From: Pseudomonadota bacterium
GTDB taxonomy: Bacteria; Desulfobacterota; Desulfobulbia; Desulfobulbales; Desulfocapsaceae
Direction: 5' to 3'
Assembly: GCA_023412495.1 (NCBI GenBank)
Contig: JAEYNP010000013.1
Location: 134,304 to 198,303, forward strand
DNA: 64,000 bases
Below the pieces are notes generated by a model, which did not search any database, was not told the origin of the DNA, and saw only the letters and a program-made list of their open reading frames with translations. Below, one piece after another: positions 17,116 through 24,479 of this stretch (positions are counted from its first letter, which is position 1; every line of letters begins with the position of its first letter). Both the position numbers and the translations under genes were made by a program.

Positions 17116-17806
17116 GAATATCGACGCGTCCTACGGCGATGTCCAGGTCATCTACGACCTGTCGCTGAAGGTCGAAAAGAAGGAAGTCGTGTCCATCATC
17201 GGTGGCAACGGCGCCGGCAAGTCGTCGCTTTTGCGGGTCATCTCCGGCCTGATGAAGCCCAACGCCGGAAAGATCACTTTCGAGGGCAGGGAAATCCACA
17301 ACGAGCCCCCGGAGAACATCGTCACCCACGGCGTCATCCATGTCCCGGAAGGGCGGCGGCTCTTCCCGCTCATGTCGGTCAAGGACAACCTCCTGGTCGG
17401 CGCCTACAACGCCCGCGCCCGGGCCGAGACCGAGAAGACCCTGGCCGAGGTCTACGAGCTCCTGCCGCGCCTGGCCGAGAGGGAGAATCAGCTGGCCATG
17501 ACCCTTTCCGGCGGCGAGCAGCAGATGGTGGCCATCGGACGGGGCCTCATGTCCAAACCTCAGCTTTTGATGCTCGACGAGCCGTCGCTGGGACTTGCCC
17601 CGATCCTGATCAATGACATCTTCAAGACGGTCCGCAAGATCGCCGATCACGGCATCACCGTGCTGATGGTCGAGCAGGACGTCCGCCATTCGCTCTCCCT
17701 CTCCGACCGCGGCTACGTGCTCGAGCACGGCCGGGTGGTGATGGAGGGCAAGGCCGATGCGCTGATCGACGATCCCCATATCAAAAAAGCTTATCTGGGA
17801 CTTTAG
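17096..17806 (+). CDS. livF: Branched-chain amino acid ABC ATPase LivF
   Basis: A 236-residue ABC ATPase with intact motifs: Walker A GGNGAGKSSLL, signature LSGGEQQMVAIGRGL, Walker B LLMLDEPSLGLAP and switch region MVEQDVRH. It completes the transporter. The start lies inside the end of livG behind a GGGAGAGGA ribosome site. Its TAG stop codon (17804-17806) is part of the TTAGTACC that opens the following repeat. Confidence 0.94.
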   Translation: MSLLKIENIDASYGDVQVIYDLSLKVEKKEVVSIIGGNGAGKSSLLRVISGLMKPNAGKITFEGREIHNEPPENIVTHGVIHVPEGRRLFPLMSVKDNLLVGAYNARARAETEKTLAEVYELLPRLAERENQLAMTLSGGEQQMVAIGRGLMSKPQLLMLDEPSLGLAPILINDIFKTVRKIADHGITVLMVEQDVRHSLSLSDRGYVLEHGRVVMEGKADALIDDPHIKKAYLGL

Positions 17807-18013
17807 TACCTTAGAAATTCTTTCTTGCTTTTTAAGGCAGTATTTCGTGAAGGTACTTACACCCCTCAAGGGGGCATTGAAATGAGTCCCCTCTGCTGTC
17901 GGAGGGGATGACAGCCCTTGGGTTGCGGGCGCAGCCCGCATTGAACCTAGAAATTCTTTCATGTTTTTTGAGAAAGAATTCCGTGAAGGTACTTATAGCC
18001 CCCTTGTGGGGTG
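17803..18013 (+). repeat. Multi-hairpin repeat, one full and one partial copy in tandem
   Basis: The full copy (17803-17944) has TTAGTACCTTAGAAATTC, its pairing arm with GTGAAGGTAC, CCCCTCAAGGGG, CCCCTCTGCTGTCGGAGGGG and the CCCTTGGGTTGCGGGC..GCCCGC module. A second hairpin 1 and CCCCTTGTGGGG module follow at 17945-18013. The first base triplet overlaps the livF stop codon. Confidence 0.9.
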
Positions 18014-18053
18014 GTAAGCGAGATCTCTTCGCAGCGACTCCACCGGATGATTC

Positions 18054-18108
18054 GATCAAGTCTCAAGGGCAACCCTCTCCAGCGCCTTAAGACTTGATCG
18101 TCTTTTCT
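18054..18108 (+). terminator. Candidate terminator after the liv operon
   Basis: GATCAAGTCT at 18054-18063 pairs perfectly with AGACTTGATC at 18090-18099 and is followed by GTCTTTTCTTC. The loop is long (26 bases) with a small inner stem, so efficiency is uncertain. Confidence 0.6.
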
Positions 18109-18221
18109 TCAGCGAATCATAATTCCTCCGTTTCAGCACTCGGCGATCCACATGCTAATCGCTGTGATTCATAAACGGAGCGCCACTCCCCCGGTAAACC
18201 GCTTTTCTCGCAATTTTTAGG

Positions 18222-18240
18222 CTGGTATATTTTTTGCTGC
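18222..18240 (+). promoter_or_regulatory. Candidate sigma-54 promoter of the aldehyde oxidoreductase operon
   Basis: CTGGTATATTTTTTGCTG has GG-N10-GC spacing and a perfect TTGCT -12 part. The -24 part keeps TGG but lacks CAC. It lies 76-94 bases before the start codon at 18316. An inverted repeat CTCCGTTT/AAACGGAG at 18124-18180 lies upstream. Confidence 0.55.
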
Positions 18241-18315
18241 CAAAAAAACGTTCGCAAATATGCAGAAAACACATATTTCTTGCAAGAAAATACCTCAACT
18301 TCTCCAGGTGAAACG

Positions 18316-21000
18316 ATGAAGAAAGTGCAAATCAGCGTCAACGGCGTCCGCCATGAATGGATCGCCGAACCGAAGACGGTGCTGCTCGACCTGCTGCGCG
18401 AGGACCTGCGGCTGACCGGCGCCAAGCAGAGCTGCGACCGCAAGGGCCAGTGCGGCGCCTGCGTGGTAATAGTCAACAAAAAAGCCGTGCGTTCCTGCCT
18501 CTCCCGAATTGCCGATCTCGACGGTGCCGAAGTCATCACCGTGGAAGGACTCGGCACGCCGGACAACCCCCACCTCATCCAGGAGGCCTTCGTGCTTACC
18601 GGCGCCATCCAGTGCGGGTTCTGCACGCCGGGCATGATCATGGCCGCCAAGGCCCTGCTCGACAAGAACCTGAACCCGACCGACGAGGAGATTGTTGATG
18701 CCCTGCGCCGCAACCTCTGCCGCTGCACCGGCTATACCAAGATCATAGAGGCGGTGAAGCTGGCCGGGCGGTTCCTGCGCGGCGAAGCGAACCCTGAGGA
18801 TATTCGCCCGAAACCGGACGAGAGCGCAATGGGCGTCTCCCACCCCAGGCCCTCGGCCATGGCCAAGGCCTGCGGCACCGCCCACTTCACCGCCGATTTC
18901 CGGCTGCAGGGGGCTCTCGAGCTGGCGGTCTTGCGCAGCCATCTGCCCCATGCCAGGATCGTCAAGATCGATGCCGGCGAAGCCGAGAAAATGGCCGGGG
19001 TGGCCGGCATCCTCACAGCCGCCGACATCAAGGGCACCAACACCCTCAAGTACCTGCGGCCGGACAGGCCGGTGCTCTGCGGCGACCGGGTCCGCTATAT
19101 CGGCGACCCGATCCTGGCGGTGGCCGCCGAGACCCGCGCCCAGGCCGAGGCGGCGCTGGCCGTGATCAAGGTCGAACTCGAGGCGCTGCCGGTGCTCGAC
19201 AGTCCCGAGGCGGCACTGGCGGATGGCGCGCCGCAGCTCCACGACGACATCGCCAACCTGTGCTACGACCAGCCCCAGATCAAGGGCGATGCCGCCCGGG
19301 CCCTGGCAGCTTCGGCCGCGGTGGTCGAGGCGAAGTTCAGGACCCAGATCAACCACCAGGCACCGCTCGAACCGGAAGCGACCATCGCCTACTGGGAAGA
19401 GGCGGAAGAGGAAGGCGAGGACGACAAGCTGGTCATCGTCGGGCGCTCCATCAACATCCATTATCACCTGAGCATGCTCCAGGCCGCACTTGGCTGGGAG
19501 AACATGAGATACATCGAAGCCTATTCCGGCGGCCAGTTCGGCATCAAAATCGACGTGATCTCCGAAGGCATCGCCGGCGCGGCGGCCATCCGTTTCCGCC
19601 GGGCGGTCCGCTATATCCCGAGCCTCGCCGAATCGATGCTGATGACCTCCAAGCGCCACGCGTTCACCCTCGACGTGAAGCTCGCGGCCGACGAGCGCGG
19701 CATGCTGACCGCCTACTGCAACGATTTCGTGGTCGATAAAGGCGCCTACTACTCGATTGGTCACGTTGTCGCCTACCGGGCCCTGCTCATGCTGTCCGGC
19801 TCCTACAACATCCCGAACGTCGATGCCCGCGCCAGGCTGGTCTACACCAACAATCCCTGGGGCAGCGCCGCCCGCGGCGCAGGTCCCCCACAGGCCAACT
19901 TCGCCCTGGAGTGCGCCATGGGCATGCTGGCCGATAAGCTTGGGCTGGATCCCTTCGAGTTCCGGCTGCAGAACTCGCTTCAACCCGGCCAGAGCAAATC
20001 GACCGGCCGGGCGGTCACCGAGTGGCCGCTGCCCGAACTGATGGAGGCGATCCGGCCCCATTACCGGCGGGCCCTGGCGGATGCCGAACCCTTCCGCACG
20101 GGACGGCTCCGGCGCGGTGTGGGCATCGCCACCGGGTCGTTCGGCATAGGGGGGCCGGGCGATGTCTCGGTGGCCTCGGTGGAACTGGACGACGACGGCG
20201 GGCTTTCCATCTACGCGGCGGCGGCCGACCCGGGCGAGGGCAACGACTCGATGCTCTGCCAGCTCGCCGCCCGGTTCATGGCCATGCCGATCGACCGCAT
20301 CCGCCTGCACACCAGGGATACGGACAACACCGCGGCCAGCGGCCCAGCAGCAGGCAGCAGGATCACCTATATGATCGGCGGCGCGCTGATCGAAGCCCTC
20401 GGCCAGCTGAAGGAGGCGATGGCCGAGACCGGCGCGACCACCGGTGCAGCCCTTGTTGAAGCCGGGAAGGCGAGGAAATATCTGGGCCGTAAGAAAAATG
20501 AGGATGCCGGTCCTCTCGATCCGCAGACCGGCCAGGGGCCGTCCTTCGAATCCCAGGTGCATTCCGTGCAGCTGGCCGAACTCGAGGTGGACATGGAGAC
20601 CGGCAAGGTGAGGGTCCTGAAGATGACCTGCGCCGTCGACGCAGGTCCGGTGATCAACCCCCAGAACCTCACCGGCCAGCTCGAGGGCGGTATGGACATG
20701 GGCGTGGGTTATGCTCTCCGCGAAGAATATGTTGCCGGCAAAACCAAGGATTGGGTAAGCTTCAAGTTTCCGACCATCAAGGAACATTTTGCCATGGAAA
20801 CGATCATTCGCGAGACTGTCCGGCCGAAGGGCCCGCTCGGCACCACCGGCATCGGCGAGATGTGCATGGTGCCGACCGCCCCGGCGGTGATCAACGCCAT
20901 CAACCATGCCGCAGGCGTCTGGATCTGCGAATTGCCGGCGACCCCGGAGAAGGTCAAGGCCGCCCTGATGGAGAAAGCGACGAAAGGCGTGGCGGCGTAA
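18316..21000 (+). CDS. mop: Single-chain molybdenum aldehyde oxidoreductase (xanthine oxidase family, Mop type)
   Basis: An 894-residue molybdenum hydroxylase, close in length and layout to the 907-residue aldehyde oxidoreductase of Desulfovibrio gigas. The plant-type [2Fe-2S] site uses C40, C46, C49 and C61. The second [2Fe-2S] site uses CGFCTPG and CRCTGY. The molybdopterin domain carries GGQFGIK, PWGSAARGAGPPQ and the catalytic glutamate E848 in TGIGEM. It probably oxidises aldehydes to acids with water as oxygen donor and passes electrons one by one to flavodoxin or ferredoxin, because no FAD domain is present. The enzyme class carries a sulfido ligand on Mo. The ATG at 18316 follows AGGTGA; an earlier in-frame start at 18280 lacks a good site. 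The next gene starts 3 bases after the stop. Confidence 0.92.
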   Translation: MKKVQISVNGVRHEWIAEPKTVLLDLLREDLRLTGAKQSCDRKGQCGACVVIVNKKAVRSCLSRIADLDGAEVITVEGLGTPDNPHLIQEAFVLTGAIQCGFCTPGMIMAAKALLDKNLNPTDEEIVDALRRNLCRCTGYTKIIEAVKLAGRFLRGEANPEDIRPKPDESAMGVSHPRPSAMAKACGTAHFTADFRLQGALELAVLRSHLPHARIVKIDAGEAEKMAGVAGILTAADIKGTNTLKYLRPDRPVLCGDRVRYIGDPILAVAAETRAQAEAALAVIKVELEALPVLDSPEAALADGAPQLHDDIANLCYDQPQIKGDAARALAASAAVVEAKFRTQINHQAPLEPEATIAYWEEAEEEGEDDKLVIVGRSINIHYHLSMLQAALGWENMRYIEAYSGGQFGIKIDVISEGIAGAAAIRFRRAVRYIPSLAESMLMTSKRHAFTLDVKLAADERGMLTAYCNDFVVDKGAYYSIGHVVAYRALLMLSGSYNIPNVDARARLVYTNNPWGSAARGAGPPQANFALECAMGMLADKLGLDPFEFRLQNSLQPGQSKSTGRAVTEWPLPELMEAIRPHYRRALADAEPFRTGRLRRGVGIATGSFGIGGPGDVSVASVELDDDGGLSIYAAAADPGEGNDSMLCQLAARFMAMPIDRIRLHTRDTDNTAASGPAAGSRITYMIGGALIEALGQLKEAMAETGATTGAALVEAGKARKYLGRKKNEDAGPLDPQTGQGPSFESQVHSVQLAELEVDMETGKVRVLKMTCAVDAGPVINPQNLTGQLEGGMDMGVGYALREEYVAGKTKDWVSFKFPTIKEHFAMETIIRETVRPKGPLGTTGIGEMCMVPTAPAVINAINHAAGVWICELPATPEKVKAALMEKATKGVAA

Positions 21001-21003
21001 TCC

Positions 21004-21360
21004 ATGTCTTCCGTCGACCCGTCGGCACAGGACGGTCTTTCGCCCGTGGTCCGGCGGATCTGCGGGCGGGAGATCGTCTTCGACGGCGAAGGTTTTTTCA
21101 ACGACTTCGCCGACTGGGATGAGGAGACCTGCCTTTTTCTGGCAAGCGAGGCAGGCCTTTCCGAGCTGACGGAGCTCCACTGGCGGGTGATCCGGTTTTT
21201 TCGCGACTTTTACGGAAGCAACGGCCGGGCACCGCTCAACAGCCAGCTGCGCAAAGGCACGTCCATCCCGCTGCTGGAACTGGAAGCGCTCTTTCCCGGC
21301 GGCATCAGAAACGGCGCGCGCCGGCTGGCCGGGCTGCCTAATCCGAGAAGCTGCGCCTAG
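21004..21360 (+). CDS. DsrC/TusE-family sulfur carrier protein
   Basis: A 118-residue protein with the full DsrC/TusE fold signature: CGREIVFDGEGFFNDFADW, LTELHWRVIRFFRDFYG, LFPGGIRNGARRLAGLP and a flexible C-terminal arm ending PRSCA. The penultimate Cys117 matches the persulfide-carrying cysteine. The second cysteine of true DsrC (ten residues earlier) is replaced by Arg, so this is TusE-like and not the trisulfide carrier of sulfite reduction. It lies 3 bases after mop and before a cysteine desulfurase, so a role in passing persulfide sulfur to the molybdenum cofactor is a reasonable inference. Its TAG stop abuts a MITE-like element. Confidence 0.88.
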   Translation: MSSVDPSAQDGLSPVVRRICGREIVFDGEGFFNDFADWDEETCLFLASEAGLSELTELHWRVIRFFRDFYGSNGRAPLNSQLRKGTSIPLLELEALFPGGIRNGARRLAGLPNPRSCA

Positions 21361-21500
21361 GAGCCTGTCGGATTATGCCCTTTTTCCCCATATCTTCGTT
21401 AACTCAAAAAATTATCCTCGGAATATTATGTATACGCCTCCGGTAATTTTTCACGTTTGCCTCGATCTGAGAAAAAATTAACTATAATCCGACAGGCTCC
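21360..21500 (-). mobile_element. MITE-like element, family A copy 2
   Basis: A 141-base element bounded by a perfect 17-base inverted repeat (GGAGCCTGTCGGATTAT at the left end and its complement at 21484-21500). Read on the minus strand its interior (ACCGGAGGC, TAATATTCCGAGGATAA, TTTTGAG) aligns with the element at 14220-14360. It lies between the TusE-like gene and the desulfurase gene, and its left end shares the last base of the TAG stop. Confidence 0.75.
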
Positions 21501-21507
21501 AAGAAAG

Positions 21508-22644
21508 ATGATCTACCTCGACAACGCCGCCACCTCCCACCCAAAACCCGCCGAGCCCCTTCAGCGGGCGCTTGCCCGATACCTCGAACTGGGCGCCTCG
21601 CCAGGCCGTGGCGGCTATGACCGGGCGGTCGCGGCGGAAATGGCGGTGGCCGCCGTGCGGCAGAGGATCGCCGGGTTTTTCGGAGCCGGCGAAGGCGCGA
21701 GGGTCTGCTTCGCCGCCAACGCAACCGACGCGCTCAACACCCTCATCCAGGGGCTCATCTCCCCCGGCGATCACGTAATCAGCTCGCGCCTCGACCACAA
21801 CTCGGTCCTCCGGCCCCTGCACCACCTTAAGCGCCGGGGCATCATCGACCTTGAGCTTACGCCCTTCGACAGCCGGGGGCTGATCGATCCCGGCGCAATC
21901 GAGGCCGCCATGCGGCGGGAGACCCGGCTGGTCGTCGTCACCCATGCCTCGAATGTCCTCGGCTCCATTCAGCCGGTGGCGGAAATCGGCGCGATCTGCC
22001 GGAAACGCGGGGTCCCGCTCGTTCTCGACACCGCCCAGTCGGCGGGTCTTATTCCCATCGCCATGGCCGACTGGCATGTCCAGGGTCTGGCCTTCACCGG
22101 CCATAAGTCGCTGCTCGGTCCGACCGGCATCGGCGGCCTGGTTTTCGGCCCGGAACTCGACCCCAGGCCGATTCGCTATGGCGGCACCGGCACCGACTCC
22201 GACAGCCTTTTTCAGCCGCAGGAGTACCCGAACAGGCTGGAGCCCGGCACCGTCAATCTCTTCGGCATCCTCGCCCTCGACGAAGGCCTCGATTATCTCG
22301 CCGTACGACAGACCAATCACCTCCATCACGAAATGCGGCTTACCCGGCGGCTGATCGACGGCCTGGCGCAGTTGCCGAAAATCCGCCTTCTCCCCACCGA
22401 TCTCTCGGCCCCGCGCCTGCCTCTCATCGCCTGCGCGCTTGATGGTCTCTCCAGTCAGGATGCAGGCGCCATCCTCGACGGCGACTTCGATATCGCCGTG
22501 CGCGCCGGCCTCCATTGCGCCCCCCTGGTCCACCAGGACCTGTCGACGCTTACCTCCGGCGCGATTCGCTTCTCCCCCGGCCCCTTCACCACCGAGGAAG
22601 AGATAGACCGGGCAATCGAGGCCATGACCATGATCGCTCGGTGA
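21508..22644 (+). CDS. Cysteine desulfurase (group II, SufS/Csd-like)
   Basis: A 378-residue class V aminotransferase-fold enzyme. Lys200 in FTGHKSLLGPTG binds PLP, and Cys337 in RAGLHCAP is the persulfide-forming cysteine, in the short-loop arrangement of group II enzymes. It takes sulfur (or selenium) from cysteine (or selenocysteine). Its position after mop and a TusE-like carrier suggests it supplies sulfur to the molybdenum site; in Rhodobacter capsulatus a NifS-type enzyme (NifS4) with XdhC does this for xanthine dehydrogenase. Relatives of this enzyme also occur with selenium-dependent molybdenum hydroxylases, but no selD is in this window. The start at 21508 gives MIYLDNAAT, the usual N terminus; the family A element supplies most of its leader. 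Confidence 0.9.
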   Translation: MIYLDNAATSHPKPAEPLQRALARYLELGASPGRGGYDRAVAAEMAVAAVRQRIAGFFGAGEGARVCFAANATDALNTLIQGLISPGDHVISSRLDHNSVLRPLHHLKRRGIIDLELTPFDSRGLIDPGAIEAAMRRETRLVVVTHASNVLGSIQPVAEIGAICRKRGVPLVLDTAQSAGLIPIAMADWHVQGLAFTGHKSLLGPTGIGGLVFGPELDPRPIRYGGTGTDSDSLFQPQEYPNRLEPGTVNLFGILALDEGLDYLAVRQTNHLHHEMRLTRRLIDGLAQLPKIRLLPTDLSAPRLPLIACALDGLSSQDAGAILDGDFDIAVRAGLHCAPLVHQDLSTLTSGAIRFSPGPFTTEEEIDRAIEAMTMIAR

Positions 22645-22811
22645 GATTGGTTCAGGGCATATCCGGATCTGCAGATAAGCACTGAATTTCTGCCGGCACT
22701 GGATTTTCCCAAAGGCGAAATGCCTTATCGTTACCCTATAAGTCGCTCCTTCTTCCGGGCGGGTCGTTCCCGCTTGGGCTTACGAAATCATCTCCTGATG
22801 AGGAAACAATC

Positions 22812-24239
22812 ATGACTCGCGCTTACAAGACCCTGATCGGCGGCGAGTGGCTGACGACCGGCAAGACCATGGATGTCATCAACAAATTCAGCGGCGAGGT
22901 CTTCGCCACCGTAGCGGTGGCGGACATGGAGCTCACCGCCATGGCCGTCGAATGCGCCGCCAAAGCCTTTACCACATTCCGCAGGATGCCGACCCACCAA
23001 CGGGCCAGGATCCTTGAGAAGGTCTCGGACATGCTGCTGGCGAGAGCCGAGGAAATAGCCGAAACCATAGCCTGCGAGTCCGGCAAGGCCTGGAAGTTCG
23101 CCATGAACGAGGTGCAGCGGAGCTCGGAGACCTTCAGGTTCGCGGCGGAGGAAGCCAAGCGGGGGCACGGCGAGGTGCTGCCCATGGACGCCAGCCGTTT
23201 CGGCGAGAACCGCATGGGCTATTTCATCCGCGAACCTATCGGCGTGATCGGCGCCATAACACCCTTCAACTTTCCGCTCAACCTGGTCGCCCACAAGGTC
23301 GCCCCGGCGATAGCCACCGGCAACACGGTGGTCCTGAAGCCGGCGTCGAGCACCCCGGTGTCGGCCATCATCCTTGCCGAAATCCTCACCGAAGCGGGTC
23401 TGCCAGCGGGCGTATTCAACGTGGCCATCGGCCCGGGCACCGTCGTCGGCGACACCATCGTCGTGCACCCCGACTGCCGCAAGATCACCTTCACCGGCTC
23501 GGCCGCGGTGGGCGAACAGATCATCAGGAAGGCCGGGATAAAGAGGGTGACCCTCGAACTCGGCAACAATTCCGCCGCCATCATCGAGGCGGACGCCGAC
23601 CTGGCCAAGGCCGCCGCCAGGTGCGTGGTGAGCGCTTTCGCCAATTCCGGTCAGGTCTGCATCTCGCTGCAGCGGATCTACGTGAACCGTCTGGTGGTCG
23701 GGAAGTTTACGGGAATCTTCCTCGAGAAGGTGCGCGCCCTGAAAGTTGGCGACCCGCTCGACCGGGACTGCGACGTGGGTCCCATGATCGATGCCAGGGA
23801 ACTTGAACGGCTGGATGCCTGGGTAAAAGAAGCCGTCGCCCAGGGTGCCACGGTTGCAGCCGGCGGCCGGGCCGAAGGCCCTATCTACCTGCCGACGGTG
23901 CTCACCGACGTCACGGAGGATATGAAGGTCATGTGCATGGAAGCCTTCGGTCCCCTGGTCTCCATCGTTCCCTACGAAGATTTCGGCGAGGCGCTCGCCC
24001 GCGTCAACAACTCGAACTACGGCCTCCAGGCCGGCATTTACACCAACGACCTCAACCGCGTGCTGGCGGCCATCGATGAACTCGACGTCGGCGGCGTGAT
24101 GATCAACGACACCCCCACCTTCCGGGTCGACCAGATGCCCTACGGCGGCAACAAGATATCCGGCCTCGGGCGGGAGGGGGTGCGCTTTGCCATGGAGGAG
24201 ATGACCAATATTAAGACGGTGGTGATTAACCGCAACTGA
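22812..24239 (+). CDS. NAD(P)-dependent aldehyde dehydrogenase
   Basis: A 475-residue soluble aldehyde dehydrogenase of normal length. The catalytic Cys283 (NSGQVCIS) and general-base Glu249 (LELGNN) are present, as are the Rossmann motif FTGSAAVG and the PFNFPLNL substrate-tunnel block. The sequence resembles the lactaldehyde/glyceraldehyde-3-phosphate (non-phosphorylating) branch, but substrate cannot be fixed from sequence. Good ribosome site TGATGAGGAA before the ATG. It lies downstream of the Mop operon with a 167-base gap, so it may have its own promoter. It offers a second, pyridine-nucleotide route for aldehyde oxidation. Confidence 0.93.
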   Translation: MTRAYKTLIGGEWLTTGKTMDVINKFSGEVFATVAVADMELTAMAVECAAKAFTTFRRMPTHQRARILEKVSDMLLARAEEIAETIACESGKAWKFAMNEVQRSSETFRFAAEEAKRGHGEVLPMDASRFGENRMGYFIREPIGVIGAITPFNFPLNLVAHKVAPAIATGNTVVLKPASSTPVSAIILAEILTEAGLPAGVFNVAIGPGTVVGDTIVVHPDCRKITFTGSAAVGEQIIRKAGIKRVTLELGNNSAAIIEADADLAKAAARCVVSAFANSGQVCISLQRIYVNRLVVGKFTGIFLEKVRALKVGDPLDRDCDVGPMIDARELERLDAWVKEAVAQGATVAAGGRAEGPIYLPTVLTDVTEDMKVMCMEAFGPLVSIVPYEDFGEALARVNNSNYGLQAGIYTNDLNRVLAAIDELDVGGVMINDTPTFRVDQMPYGGNKISGLGREGVRFAMEEMTNIKTVVINRN

Positions 24240-24479
24240 CACCGCAGATGGCAGAGAGTATTTCGCGGCCATTCCGGACAATCTGTGGTACGATTCATGC
24301 AAACATCCCATCGATGATGCGATCAAAGGATCGTCGCCGCCCACCACCTCGGCGGTCTAAAAAGCAGGTCTCCTGAGGAATGCTGTATGTATGGGAGCAT
24401 AGTCCCTTAAAGGTGGCGGCTGCAGCGAGCTGGACGGCGGAGGGTCTTCGACCTTATTGCGATGACCGAAGGAGACGGC

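Noticed and set aside
18295..21180. Long open frame (961 codons) on the minus strand opposite the mop gene
   Set aside because: It is the complement of a GC-rich, strongly supported enzyme gene; its protein is low-complexity in Gly, His, Asp and Arg with no domain.
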